A stretch of 64,000 bases of DNA, from NCBI GenBank assembly GCA_017405965.1, contig JAFQZK010000001.1, positions 186,001 through 250,000 on the forward strand, in the 5' to 3' direction. A program made the translations under genes and the position numbers. Under the pieces are notes generated by a model that searched no databases, was not told the origin of the DNA, and was given only the letters and a program-made list of their open reading frames with translations. Position 1 is the first letter of the stretch. Every line of letters begins with the position of its first letter. Origin of the DNA: Muribaculaceae bacterium (lineage in GTDB: Bacteria; Bacteroidota; Bacteroidia; Bacteroidales; Muribaculaceae). Positions 35,079-44,580 of the stretch are shown here, one piece after another.

Positions 35079-36605
35079 ATGAAAAAGACATTACTTATTT
35101 TGATTTTGGCCCAGCTGGGCATGACCCAGGCAGTGGCACAAGAGTACGAGTACGTCCCCTTCGTGCGCGAGGGCGTCAAGTGGGTGTGTGACGCACCTTA
35201 TCTGGAGTGGATGCAAATGTGGCACAACTATTATACTCTGGAACTCGCTGGAGATACCGTCATTGACGGAAAGACCTATAAAGCGATGCATAAGTATAGC
35301 GGTGATGCCATCAATGAAATGAATGATACAATTCCTGTTTATCTGAGAGAAGAAGATAAGGTGGTGTATGGTATCGTTCCTGATGGAAAAACCTATGATG
35401 AATGCCCTGTGGGTATGAACTGGTGGCCCGAAGCTCGTGAAGTCGTACAAAGTGGTCAGGAATTTATCCTGTATGATTTCAATGATCCGATTAATTTCAT
35501 CAAAGACAACATTAAATATCCGATTCAGGGTAGTCCTAATGGATACTATGTATATGACGTTATTCCTGACCAGATAGTGGTAGCCGGAAAGAAAGTGAAT
35601 CGCTATATGTATGATGCTTCGTGTATTATCGAAGGCATCGGTTGTGATGGCGTAAACCATGGCTATCCTCTTTCTGCCTTGAGTCAAATGCTTTGTTATG
35701 TCATAGAGAAAGGTGATACCATATATACTTCCAAGAGTTTAGAAATACCTTGGGATACTGGAATCGATGACGAAGACTATAACAGAGAATTGCCGATTCC
35801 TCGCCAAGGGGTTCAATGGGTGAATGAACGTGTTTCCGTTGACAATGGCGACACTACTAGCTATTACTACAAATACGAATTTCGTGGCTACGATTCGCAA
35901 GGTTTCGCCCTATGCTATCATTATACTGGCGAGACACTGAACAGTTCTCCAGACAAAAGTGTTTGGGCGAAATATCAAAGCTGGGAGTATGGCCTAGATA
36001 CGAGCAATGGTATGATTAAGGATAATATTCCGTTTAATAAGGTGAGAGGTGAACGTAAAGACATGATGTACTTTGGCAGTTCTATGGGCTTTGGATTTTT
36101 GGAAATGTATCATTTCCAAAATTATGCCACTGACATTGAATCCGGCTATACTCCAAACTGGTATATCTATCGTCAAAAGGAAGATTTCCTTAACCGAGAG
36201 AATCTTATTGAGGTAGATCCATTAATTATCGAGGGGATTAAATGTCACCGTTTTGCCTATATAGGAGAGCAAGGTGATACGTTGGCCTATGTAGTTCAAG
36301 GCATCGGCTTTGACAGCTATGATATGGGTGACCTGCTCACTCCGTTTACCCGCAAGCCTGATCCCAATGCCGACCATCAAGAGTGGTGCGGGTTGAGTCA
36401 CGTGGTGAAAAATGGCCAGATTATCTACAAAGGAATGCGCTATCGTGAAGGAGCATTTGACGGCATCGACGAGGTGGTCACCGACAAGGCACGCTACCCG
36501 ATGGACGACAACTACTACAACCTGATGGGCCAGCCCGTGGGCAAGGACGTTCCCACCGCCCCCGGCATCTACATCCACCACGGCAACAAAATTGTGGTCC
36601 GCTAA
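35079..36605 (+). CDS. secreted protein with C-terminal sorting-like motif
   Basis: Protein of 508 residues with a signal peptide (MKKTLLILILAQLGMTQAVA). Two similar halves are visible: each opens with a phrase like VPFVREGVKWV or LPIPRQGVQWVNERV and continues with Y-rich strands, so the protein is an internal duplication. The C-terminus (YYNLMGQPV ... PGIYIHHGNKIVV) resembles the short tail found on many secreted Bacteroidales proteins, related to type IX sorting domains. It heads a four-gene operon (35079-39050). Function unknown; a surface or extracellular location is likely. Confidence 0.75.
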   Translation: MKKTLLILILAQLGMTQAVAQEYEYVPFVREGVKWVCDAPYLEWMQMWHNYYTLELAGDTVIDGKTYKAMHKYSGDAINEMNDTIPVYLREEDKVVYGIVPDGKTYDECPVGMNWWPEAREVVQSGQEFILYDFNDPINFIKDNIKYPIQGSPNGYYVYDVIPDQIVVAGKKVNRYMYDASCIIEGIGCDGVNHGYPLSALSQMLCYVIEKGDTIYTSKSLEIPWDTGIDDEDYNRELPIPRQGVQWVNERVSVDNGDTTSYYYKYEFRGYDSQGFALCYHYTGETLNSSPDKSVWAKYQSWEYGLDTSNGMIKDNIPFNKVRGERKDMMYFGSSMGFGFLEMYHFQNYATDIESGYTPNWYIYRQKEDFLNRENLIEVDPLIIEGIKCHRFAYIGEQGDTLAYVVQGIGFDSYDMGDLLTPFTRKPDPNADHQEWCGLSHVVKNGQIIYKGMRYREGAFDGIDEVVTDKARYPMDDNYYNLMGQPVGKDVPTAPGIYIHHGNKIVVR

Positions 36606-36635
36606 ACCATCAACAGATCCATAACAACAGTGAGT

Positions 36636-37298
36636 ATGAAAAAGATTTTATTTGGAATGGTAGTGTGTGCTCTGGCACTTGCAGGATGTGGCTCGGATAC
36701 GGTCTTTGACGAGCCCGAAGAAACCATAGTCCACACACCACCTGAAAACGATCCTGCGCTCGAGAGACTCGAGACCAATGTCGGTTACTATTACGGTGAT
36801 AAAGGTGTTGACCTCACACGTATTGAATTTGCCTACCGTGCAGCGGGGCAGTATTGCATCTTCCCCAGGACCGAGGCAAGAACCCAGCAATTGGCACAAC
36901 TGTCTCAACAAGAGGGATATCAAATACAGCAAATCGGGTATTACTTTCTTGTTACCGGCGCCCGTGACCTCATTACCGACAATGACTATGTCAGTGACCG
37001 TTATTTTGTGGGTTATTATGAAAACGAGCCAGAATTTCTTATGATAGGCCCTGGAATCACAGTTAGCGTTCCAGACCCCAAGACCAAAGATAAAATCCTG
37101 AAAGCCTACCGAGGGAAACTAACTGAATCAACTAATTCAGAACAAGGTCATGTCACTTGGAATGGAGACTACCTCTATCGGTTTGATTGCTCTCTTAAGA
37201 CGTCGGAACAGGTAATGAACTTGGCAGACAAGCTCTACAGGCGTGACGATGTGACATGGGCCGAGGCCAGTATGTATATGCCAATACATTTACATTAA
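36636..37298 (+). CDS. lipoprotein of unknown function
   Basis: Protein of 220 residues with a lipobox (ALAGC, Cys at about 18). After a Pro/Glu-rich linker the mature part contains an alternating helix-strand pattern. The C-terminal phrase LYRRDDVTWAEASMYMPI is typical of a small alpha/beta domain such as those preceding subtilase-like modules; no protease motif is present. The ATG at 36636 gives a clean signal peptide; a GTG two codons upstream is possible. Gaps to its neighbours are 30 and 26 bp. Confidence 0.72.
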   Translation: MKKILFGMVVCALALAGCGSDTVFDEPEETIVHTPPENDPALERLETNVGYYYGDKGVDLTRIEFAYRAAGQYCIFPRTEARTQQLAQLSQQEGYQIQQIGYYFLVTGARDLITDNDYVSDRYFVGYYENEPEFLMIGPGITVSVPDPKTKDKILKAYRGKLTESTNSEQGHVTWNGDYLYRFDCSLKTSEQVMNLADKLYRRDDVTWAEASMYMPIHLH

Positions 37299-37324
37299 TT
37301 TTAACCACACATGTAATGATCACG

Positions 37325-38395
37325 ATGAAAGCAACAAAGAAACTGATGAGCCTGTTGTTGGCGATGCTGGCACTGACGGGATGCAAGGAGAGCAAGGACG
37401 AGCCTACGCCTGACGGCAAAGTAGATGGTGAGGTTTATGTGCTGGTTGGCTCCCATGACCGTGACTTCGTCTATAACCTGGATGGTGATGTCATCTACAG
37501 CAGCCCCGAGGGAAGCCACATTGCCTCGCTACAAGCCGAGGGCGGCGACTGGTATGCCCTGGTCAAATATGACAACCAGTCCAATGAAATTATCAAGAAT
37601 GGCAAATACGTCATGTCTACCACGCATGAAATCACTGAGTTTGGCGTCGGCAATGGCAAGATTTTCACCTTGCAGCGCGTAAAGCTTGGCGATGATACCT
37701 ACCAGTGGGGTTTCGGGGAGGACAACAAGCCTCTCATTCAGCTGTCTGAAGACAAGTTCTATTCTTACCGTAACCTGATGGTCTATAGCGAAGGATCTGA
37801 ACTGCTTTACACGGGCCAGAGTTACTACTTCTTTTTAGAATTCAACGAGGAAAATGGTTCCAGAATGCTTGGTAAATACTATAATTATGAGACCACAACA
37901 ATAGACCCAATAGATTTGGTCTATGGCTATGTCACGTCTTGTGACTTTACACCAGGCGGATTCATCTACTGCTACGAGGACTGGGATACCAACAAGAACA
38001 TTTACTCATGGAATGACGAGAAGCGCGAACTCGGTTTCATTCCCACTCAAGTGCGCGTGTTTGACCGCAAGCCCTACGTTCTGGGCAGCAAGGCCACCAA
38101 GCAGACGGGGAGTGGTGCCACCCGTGAGCCTGTCGTGGTGATTGACGGCGAGGAGACGATACTCAGGACCGATTTCCTGCCCAAAGACCTGGTAAACGGC
38201 GTGAAGATGTTACAGCATGGCGATGACGTTTATATCCTCGCCACTGGAAACAACTACTCATGCATCTTCAAGAATTTGGAACCCATAGAAGTTAACGCGG
38301 GCATCCCTAATCCCTGGTACCTGACGGACATGATTTCATTGTCCAACAACGAGTATAAGGACTTCGTGGTTGTGGACCGTCCAATAGAGAAATGA
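37325..38395 (+). CDS. lipoprotein of unknown function (paralogue of the one at 32078)
   Basis: Protein of 356 residues with a lipobox (MLALTGC). The mature part is beta-rich and repeats the phrases of its paralogue: FVYNLDGDVIYSS, DWYALVKYDNQ and a final CIFKNLEPIEV against LIYKNLQCMDL. A propeller-like fold is possible but not shown. The signal-peptide DNA (ACAAAGAAACTGATG...) matches that of several other genes in the window. It is followed after 34 bp by a barrel gene, mirroring the lipoprotein-plus-barrel pairing of the upstream operon. Confidence 0.8.
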   Translation: MKATKKLMSLLLAMLALTGCKESKDEPTPDGKVDGEVYVLVGSHDRDFVYNLDGDVIYSSPEGSHIASLQAEGGDWYALVKYDNQSNEIIKNGKYVMSTTHEITEFGVGNGKIFTLQRVKLGDDTYQWGFGEDNKPLIQLSEDKFYSYRNLMVYSEGSELLYTGQSYYFFLEFNEENGSRMLGKYYNYETTTIDPIDLVYGYVTSCDFTPGGFIYCYEDWDTNKNIYSWNDEKRELGFIPTQVRVFDRKPYVLGSKATKQTGSGATREPVVVIDGEETILRTDFLPKDLVNGVKMLQHGDDVYILATGNNYSCIFKNLEPIEVNAGIPNPWYLTDMISLSNNEYKDFVVVDRPIEK

Positions 38396-38429
38396 TACAT
38401 TAGTTGTCAATTTAAAACGAGAATTCAAT

Positions 38430-39050
38430 ATGAACACGACAAAGAAACTGATGATGCTGTTGCTTGCGATGCTGGCTTGCATGAGTGCAAGCGCACAAGT
38501 GAAATTCGGTGCCAAGGTGGGTCTTGACTTGACCAACTTTTGGGGAAAGGAATGCGGACACCAGATTGTGCTTAATTATCAGGCAGGCTTGCTGATGGAG
38601 TACAAGTTCCATCCCCACTTCGGCATTAGTCCTGAAGTCGTGTTTGCGGCCCAGGGCGGACAGGAAAAGGCTGATGATGGAAGTGAAATGGGTGGTTTCA
38701 TCAGGAGTGATAAACACTATCATACCAACTACATCAACGTGCCCGTGATGCTCAAGTATTATCCGACCCAAGACTTCAGCATCGACTTCGGCCCGCAAGT
38801 GGGTTTCAACGTGTATAGCAAGTACACGATGGGCAAACACGAAGCCACAAATTACAAAGACAAGACCAAAGCCGTTGATTTCGGGTTGGGCCTTGGGTGT
38901 ACCTATAACCTTGATAAGAATGTCTTTATTCAGCTGCGCTACACCCTGGGACTCACTAGAGTATTCGAACCGATAGCAGAATACTGGGTTAGAATAGAGG
39001 ACTACCGCAAGAACAGCAACGCCCAACTTGCTTTCGGCTTCCGTTTCTAA
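38430..39050 (+). CDS. outer-membrane beta-barrel protein (PorT-like)
   Basis: Protein of 206 residues with a signal peptide ending in SASA. The mature sequence opens QVKFGAKVGLDLTNFWG and shows about eight amphipathic strands ending LAFGFRF, as in PorT or OmpW-like small barrels of Bacteroidota. Strands such as NVPVMLKYYPTQDFSIDFGPQVGFNVY are typical of that group. It ends the operon started at 35079 and is followed 28 bases later by a terminator. The cargo or role is unknown. Confidence 0.83.
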   Translation: MNTTKKLMMLLLAMLACMSASAQVKFGAKVGLDLTNFWGKECGHQIVLNYQAGLLMEYKFHPHFGISPEVVFAAQGGQEKADDGSEMGGFIRSDKHYHTNYINVPVMLKYYPTQDFSIDFGPQVGFNVYSKYTMGKHEATNYKDKTKAVDFGLGLGCTYNLDKNVFIQLRYTLGLTRVFEPIAEYWVRIEDYRKNSNAQLAFGFRF

Positions 39051-39078
39051 ACCATAATTTTTTATTACAGTCTTGTTG

Positions 39079-39105
39079 GCTCACCGATGACCTCGGTGGG
39101 CTTTT
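39079..39105 (+). terminator. Rho-independent terminator
   Basis: The 9-base arms 39079-39087 and 39093-39101 pair with one wobble around a 5-base loop and are followed by TTTTC. Confidence 0.75.
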
Positions 39106-39154
39106 CGTTGCATCATGCCTCAGATGGGAAAAACGGGCAATTCGTGGCAGAAAA

Positions 39155-39187
39155 GCACGCGTTTGGGGTATTGTGGGTATGGGGATG
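39155..39187 (+). promoter_or_regulatory. GT-rich element shared with the sigma module 2 promoter
   Basis: Contains TTGTGGGTATGGGGAT and aligns with 28191-28224, where TTG of the same stretch serves as -33 element. Here the matching -7 position (GAATTTATG) is degenerate. It lies in the 309-base gap before the DUF3857 gene. Confidence 0.5.
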
Positions 39188-39192
39188 AACCT

Positions 39193-39266
39193 GAATTTAT
39201 GCAGAATGAACTTTTTATTTTTATGGGTGCTGAAAATCAATGGATTAGGATTTGTTAAATGAAGTC
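39193..39266 (+). repeat. 74-base upstream element, copy 1
   Basis: Aligns without gaps to 46436-46509 at about 55 of 74 positions; the core AATGAACTTTTTATTTTT is identical. Both copies precede the first gene of a block of secreted proteins. Confidence 0.6.
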
Positions 39267-39359
39267 GGATGTTGTGATTGTTTGATGGTTTTTGAGTAAC
39301 TTCGCGGTGTCAAGTTCTTGACAGATCTTCCCGAAGACATCATCAACACGATATAAACA

Positions 39360-41195
39360 ATGATACAGACATTTTACAGGCACCTGCACATGGTGTCGCT
39401 GGTGTGTGCCATGGTCTTGCCATCTATTCCGCTTGCTGCCCAGTCGCAGGACGACGAGGTGATGGTGAGCAAATGCAGCGAGGTGTATGAGTTCAAGATG
39501 AAAGGAGGCCAGCCTATTGTCAAGAACAAGACCGTTATTGAGTATGAGTCCTTGCGACAGTATGACGTGAAGATCCAGCCCGCGGTCTTCTATGGGGACA
39601 ACATCAAGCTCGATGAGGCACGTTGTGACGGCTTCAGCGCGAACTATCGGTCGGCGACGCCTGAGAATGTGTTCTTTGACGACTCCCGCGTGTGCTATTT
39701 CGACGTGACCTTGGGCAAATGGGGCCGAAAGCGCAGGATGACCTATGAGCGCACATTCACCGACCTGCACTACTTCACGCGCATCGTGCTGGGCGAACAA
39801 TACTTTGTCAAGCACAAGACAGTGACATTCATCCTGCCCAAGGAATTTGAGCATTACCGGCTGATCGACAAGAATATGTCCCCGGCAGTTACCATCGAGC
39901 ACAAAGACAAGGGCGGAAGTAGGGTAGTGACCTACACAATCAATGACATGGCGCCCATCAAGCAGGAAGAAGCCATGCCAACCGTGGCCAGCGTCTATCC
40001 CACGGTGTTCGTCGTAGGTTCCTTCAAGGATGCCGCCGACATGTTTGCCTGGGGACGGCAGCTGTCGGACGTCGATACCACCATTCCGTCATTGAGCGAT
40101 ATCCTGGCTGATATTAATCGTGAATGCCATAGCGACCTGGACAAGATCAAGAACACTTATGCCTGGGTGCAAAACAATATCCGCTATGTCGCTTTTGAGG
40201 CAGGTGTGAGCAAGCACCAACCTGATACCCCTGCCGAGGTTGTGCGCAAGCGTTACGGCGATTGTAAGGGCATGGCATTGTTGCTAAAAACGCTTCTCGT
40301 GGCCCAAGGCTTTGATGCCCGCTTGACCGACGTGGGCACCCGTGAGGCCTCGTGCCTGATGAGCGAGATTCCCACACTCGCTGCTATCAACCATGCCATC
40401 TGTACGCTAGAGTGGCAGGGGAAAACCTATTACCTGGACGCCACCTGCAACCATATTCCGCTGGGCCACATCCCCAGCAATGTGCAGGGCATGGAAGTCA
40501 TGGTCGAGGAGCCGGGAGGCGCCCCCTCGTTGCGCACCGTGCCCGTTTTCCCCGTTGAAGCTAACTGTGACAGCGTGAGAATCGACCTGTCAATGAACCG
40601 TCAGTTCCAGCTGACAGGAAAGGCCTCACGCTGGTTCAAGGGCGACATGAAGGAGATGATGCTGAGCATGCTTGACGACAATGAGGCTGCCGACCGCATG
40701 CAGTTCATGAACAATGCCCTTAATGATAAGGATCACGCCAACAAGATTGAAGGTGCCGCTTGGCAAGATAAGGACTGCCGCAGCGAGTGGGCAGTCGTTG
40801 CCGCGACCATGACCGACGGTCACTCGGTCGAGCAGGTCGAGAATGAACTGTTTGTCGAACTGGATCCCGATAACATGCTGATGACCAATCCCATCGACAC
40901 CACCGACCGCAAGAACGACTATGTGCTGCCGTTCCCGTGCCGCCAGGTGAGAGAAGTGGCGTTGACCCTGCCTGTAGGCTACAGGTGCGAACAACTGCCT
41001 GATGACTATGACCGCCATACCGATGTAGCGGACCTGTCATGCACCTTCAGGCAGGAAGGCAACACGATCATTTACCGCAAGGTGATATCATTGCACCATC
41101 CCCGTGTGCTGCTTGATAAGATCATGGCATGGAATGCACAGCTCAAGCAGTGGAACGAGCATGCCCACGAGCAGATTGTGCTTGTCAAGAACTAG
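39360..41195 (+). CDS. secreted DUF3857/transglutaminase-like protein
   Basis: Protein of 611 residues with a signal peptide ending LAAQ. An N-terminal DUF3857 beta domain (about 30-230) precedes a transglutaminase-like core with all three catalytic residues: Cys in RYGDCKGMALLL, His in NHAICTLEW and Asp in YYLDAT. A C-terminal beta domain follows. Such proteins are periplasmic or surface enzymes acting on peptide amide bonds; the substrate is unknown. It heads a four-gene block (39360-44483) with a related but catalytically empty partner next. An imperfect -7 box (TAACTTCGC, 39297) lies upstream. Confidence 0.85.
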   Translation: MIQTFYRHLHMVSLVCAMVLPSIPLAAQSQDDEVMVSKCSEVYEFKMKGGQPIVKNKTVIEYESLRQYDVKIQPAVFYGDNIKLDEARCDGFSANYRSATPENVFFDDSRVCYFDVTLGKWGRKRRMTYERTFTDLHYFTRIVLGEQYFVKHKTVTFILPKEFEHYRLIDKNMSPAVTIEHKDKGGSRVVTYTINDMAPIKQEEAMPTVASVYPTVFVVGSFKDAADMFAWGRQLSDVDTTIPSLSDILADINRECHSDLDKIKNTYAWVQNNIRYVAFEAGVSKHQPDTPAEVVRKRYGDCKGMALLLKTLLVAQGFDARLTDVGTREASCLMSEIPTLAAINHAICTLEWQGKTYYLDATCNHIPLGHIPSNVQGMEVMVEEPGGAPSLRTVPVFPVEANCDSVRIDLSMNRQFQLTGKASRWFKGDMKEMMLSMLDDNEAADRMQFMNNALNDKDHANKIEGAAWQDKDCRSEWAVVAATMTDGHSVEQVENELFVELDPDNMLMTNPIDTTDRKNDYVLPFPCRQVREVALTLPVGYRCEQLPDDYDRHTDVADLSCTFRQEGNTIIYRKVISLHHPRVLLDKIMAWNAQLKQWNEHAHEQIVLVKN

Positions 41196-41238
41196 TGGAG
41201 AATAGTTGAGACCATAATACAACCAATTGCAAAACGAT

Positions 41239-43416
41239 ATGAGACAATCAATGATTAAATGCTTGGCATTGCTGGTGATGCTGCTGTCGCTGACCCCAGC
41301 ACATGCTGATGACGAGAAAAAGTATCTGAAATTTGCAGCTGAGCTGCGCGAGAAGGTATGGAGTGATGACGACCCGATGTTCAAGAACTACACCTGCCCG
41401 CAGCAGTACAGTGACCCTGACGTGTGCTCGGCGGTCATCCTGGCCAGCTGCACTGATGCCGAGGTTACCCGCAAGTCGTTCATCCGCATGACGGGCCTTC
41501 TGATGTTTGACAACAACAAGAAACTGGGACGCCACGAACTCAACCGCATGCTCATCAAGCTGAACGATGCCGCTGCCCTGAAGAAATTCTCGGAGTTTGA
41601 TTACACGACCTTCAAGAAGTCCTACTACAAAGGCATGGAAGACAAGCGCCAGCAGGTGCTGGGTGTGCGCGTGATCAAGCCCGACGGGCGCATCGTTGAT
41701 GTCAACACCGATGACTACATGACCACCCGCGAGGGCAAGAAGGATAAGGACGTGAGCCACAAGTTGGCAGTCCCGGGCCTCGAGGTGGGCGATATTCTGG
41801 ACATCTTTACCTATGACGAACTCGTTGTCCATGACCGCAACGTGCCGCACTTTAGGTTCTGGTTCCTGGAGGAGTATCCTATCCTCAAGCAAAAGGTGAG
41901 ATGTGTCATCGACAAGAAGTTTACGGTGCAGTACCGCACCCTCAACGGCGCTCCCGACTTTGCCAGCAGCCTTGACGACGAGGGCAACACCGTGCTCGAG
42001 GCCGAAGTCAACAATATGAACAAGGTAGAACCCACGCTGTGGTACAATCCCATCGAGCAGTCACCCGTCACCCTGCTCTATATCTTTGACAAGAGCGTGA
42101 CCAAAAAGCAGATGAAAAGCGTCAAGAATCGTGATGTGCAGGCCAACCCTGACTTCAGCAGCATCCTGGCCGATGACCTCAACTTCATGAAGGCCGACAA
42201 GAAAATCATCAAGGAGTATCTGGACTGGCCCGAGAACAAGAAGCAGATGAAAGACGAGCTCGCTACCGCTAAAAAACTGGTAGACAAAGAGGAGGCCGCC
42301 AAACTCATCTACAGCGGCCTGGTGTACACTTACAGGGCGTTTGACAAATATGACACCTATTCGCCATTCCGCTTGATGCTGATGATGAGCGAGATGCTGG
42401 ACATGCGGGACATTCCCTACCAGTTTGTCGTCACCACCGACTATGAGAATGAACCGCTCGATCAGCTCATCTACAGCGGCAACACGAGCTGGCTCATCAA
42501 GACCGAGGGCGGCACCTACTTCGCTCCGCCCACCTACCAGGGGACCACAGCAGGACTGTTACCCGCCTGTTTCCAAGGGCGCCGTGCTGCAGTGGTGAAC
42601 AAGCTCAAGGGCGACAAGTCCCAAAGCGACATGGTAACCCTGCCGCAGTCCACTGCCGACGACAACGTCAACCAGGTGACCGTGAATGCCAGCATCGACG
42701 GGATGGCTATGGACATTGAGCGTACCGAGTCGCTCACTGGCGCCATGAAGGAGTCTATCGCCACCATCATGACCGATGAGCAAGAGTTTGACGCCTATGA
42801 CCAATATCTGGGACGCAAGAAACCCTACATGGAGCGTATTGCAGGGGGTGCGAAAAAAGGTACGGCGCAGAAGTTTGCCAAGGAGCGTGAGGAACAGCAG
42901 GACGATTTCAAGGAAGAAATCAAGGCCTATCATGATCAGGCCGCTGCCAGCGTCATCAGTAGCGAGATACTCAATACCGGCATCAACCCCAGTGAGCCTG
43001 CATTCGTCTATAAGACCCGTTACACGATGGACGGCTGGGTAAAACGCGCCGGTTCCAACCTGGTGGTGAGCGCAGGTAAACTGATTGGTGCCCAAAGCAA
43101 GGTCGAGGGCAGTGACCGCCGCCGCACCTTCGATGTGAACAGGCGCTGCCCAGCGTTGGTCAGCTGGAATATCACCATCAATGTGCCCAGCGGCTATCAG
43201 GTGTCACAAGAGAGCCTGGCCAAACTGCAACAGCAGGTAAAGAACTCGGCAGGCGAATTCAACGCCACGGCTAGCATCGAGGGCAATCGGCTGACGCTGG
43301 CGGTCAATATGCGTTACAACAAGGGTGACTATCCAGCATCGCAGTGGCAGGATCTGCTGCAAATCATTGATGCAGCCGACGAATTCACCACCCGTCAAGT
43401 CGTATTCAAGAAATAA
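41239..43416 (+). CDS. DUF3857-type protein with degenerate transglutaminase domain
   Basis: Protein of 725 residues with a signal peptide (LLSLTPAHA). The DUF3857-like region contains VGDILDIFTYDELVV. Where the partner protein has RYGDCKGMALLL, this one has KYDTYSPFRLML; NHAICTLEW is replaced by GNTSWLIKT; and the LDAT aspartate by a proline (FAPPT). The Cys, His and Asp are thus all missing, so it is unlikely to be an active transglutaminase and may be a structural or regulatory partner. It lies 43 bp after the active paralogue. The start at 41239 was chosen for the signal peptide; 41251 is also possible. Confidence 0.8.
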   Translation: MRQSMIKCLALLVMLLSLTPAHADDEKKYLKFAAELREKVWSDDDPMFKNYTCPQQYSDPDVCSAVILASCTDAEVTRKSFIRMTGLLMFDNNKKLGRHELNRMLIKLNDAAALKKFSEFDYTTFKKSYYKGMEDKRQQVLGVRVIKPDGRIVDVNTDDYMTTREGKKDKDVSHKLAVPGLEVGDILDIFTYDELVVHDRNVPHFRFWFLEEYPILKQKVRCVIDKKFTVQYRTLNGAPDFASSLDDEGNTVLEAEVNNMNKVEPTLWYNPIEQSPVTLLYIFDKSVTKKQMKSVKNRDVQANPDFSSILADDLNFMKADKKIIKEYLDWPENKKQMKDELATAKKLVDKEEAAKLIYSGLVYTYRAFDKYDTYSPFRLMLMMSEMLDMRDIPYQFVVTTDYENEPLDQLIYSGNTSWLIKTEGGTYFAPPTYQGTTAGLLPACFQGRRAAVVNKLKGDKSQSDMVTLPQSTADDNVNQVTVNASIDGMAMDIERTESLTGAMKESIATIMTDEQEFDAYDQYLGRKKPYMERIAGGAKKGTAQKFAKEREEQQDDFKEEIKAYHDQAAASVISSEILNTGINPSEPAFVYKTRYTMDGWVKRAGSNLVVSAGKLIGAQSKVEGSDRRRTFDVNRRCPALVSWNITINVPSGYQVSQESLAKLQQQVKNSAGEFNATASIEGNRLTLAVNMRYNKGDYPASQWQDLLQIIDAADEFTTRQVVFKK

Positions 43417-43436
43417 ACCGACATAATAAAGATAAG

Positions 43437-43925
43437 ATGATGAAAAAGACATTCATTACATTACTCGTGCTCTTGAGCGCGCTTGTGGCAAGAGCCGACA
43501 TGGGCGAATTTGCCCTGGGAACGCAGGCCACCTATGGGACCCATAAGAAAGCGGTGGCGGCTGGTGTGTCACTGAAGTATAATTTCTTCTATCACTGGCG
43601 CATCAACCTGCTTGCCGACTTTTACTTTAAGAAAAATGACGTGTGGAGCACTGATTTTGCCCTGGAGCATAACTACCTCATTTATTTGGGCGATAAGGTG
43701 AGGCTGTTCCCGTTGGCTGGATTAGGATTACAAATCGATCATATCACCTTTGAGGGCTTAGGTGGCAGGGAAACGGATAGCGATGAGCACATGACCGCCT
43801 TCGCTGGCCTTGGCGCGGAATACCTCATCGGTGAGCACCTGATGCTTGACGTCAAGTCAAAGTGCCACTATAATGGAGACAAGACCCAAGGGCTTTTCAG
43901 CATTGGGGTAACTTGGCGATTCTGA
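43437..43925 (+). CDS. small outer-membrane beta-barrel protein, tandem copy 1
   Basis: Protein of 162 residues with a signal peptide ending VARA. Eight short amphipathic strands can be traced, ending LFSIGVTWRF with the terminal Phe typical of BAM-inserted barrels. The strand phrase YFKKNDVWSTDFALEHNYLIY matches the next gene (YFKKNGVSCFDLNAEQHYLFE), so the two are tandem paralogues. Tandem ATG codons (43437 and 43440) leave the start uncertain by one residue. Function unknown. Confidence 0.78.
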   Translation: MMKKTFITLLVLLSALVARADMGEFALGTQATYGTHKKAVAAGVSLKYNFFYHWRINLLADFYFKKNDVWSTDFALEHNYLIYLGDKVRLFPLAGLGLQIDHITFEGLGGRETDSDEHMTAFAGLGAEYLIGEHLMLDVKSKCHYNGDKTQGLFSIGVTWRF

Positions 43926-43979
43926 AAAGACGATTTCTGTGCTATAATTTTTTTATAAATCTTAAAAAACTCAGTTACA

Positions 43980-44483
43980 ATGAAAAAGGTTTTATTGATT
44001 ATGCTGATGGCCGTCACTTCGATGATGGCAAGTGCCGACGTGGGCGAGTGGTCCCTGGGCGGACAGTTTGTGTTTGGCACCGAGGGCAGCATGCCTGGTG
44101 TGGGTTTGAAGTTCCAGAGCAACTATTCCCACGCTTGGCGTTCGGCCGTTTCGGGCAATTACTACTTCAAGAAGAACGGCGTGTCCTGCTTTGACCTCAA
44201 CGCCGAGCAGCACTACCTGTTTGAGTTGGGTGACAAGATTCGTCTCTATCCTTTGGCCGGCATCCGTGCCGCTTTCTGGAAAGTCGATGACATCAATGCC
44301 AACGTGGGTGATGTCCACATCAAGGTCGATGGTGACAGCGAAATGAAGATTGGCTTCAATGTGGGTGGCGGTATCGACTACCTCATCGGCGATCACCTGA
44401 TGCTCAACGGCGAAATCAAGTATGAGTACCTCAAGAATGCCGACTGGGTACTCTTCTGCGTAGGCGTGGGTTACCGCTTCTGA
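43980..44483 (+). CDS. small outer-membrane beta-barrel protein, tandem copy 2
   Basis: Protein of 167 residues, paralogous to the preceding product. It has a signal peptide ending MASA and amphipathic strands such as VGEWSLGGQFVFGTEG, ending LFCVGVGYRF. The mature N-terminus DVGEW corresponds to DMGEF in copy 1. It sits 54 bp downstream and is followed by a bidirectional terminator. The pair probably arose by local duplication; divergence is high enough for distinct roles. Confidence 0.78.
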   Translation: MKKVLLIMLMAVTSMMASADVGEWSLGGQFVFGTEGSMPGVGLKFQSNYSHAWRSAVSGNYYFKKNGVSCFDLNAEQHYLFELGDKIRLYPLAGIRAAFWKVDDINANVGDVHIKVDGDSEMKIGFNVGGGIDYLIGDHLMLNGEIKYEYLKNADWVLFCVGVGYRF

Positions 44484-44500
44484 TACCCAACGACACTAAG

Positions 44501-44568
44501 GGAAGGCAATAAGTACAACAAGTTCAACAGCGCGAAAGCTATTGTTTTTATTGTACTTATTGTCTTCC
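44501..44568. terminator. bidirectional terminator
   Basis: The 18-base arms 44501-44518 and 44551-44568 pair with one wobble around a 32-base loop and are followed on the plus strand by TTTTTAATTTT. It separates the barrel gene from the convergent regulator gene at 44581. Confidence 0.75.
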
Positions 44569-44580
44569 TTTTTAATTTTG

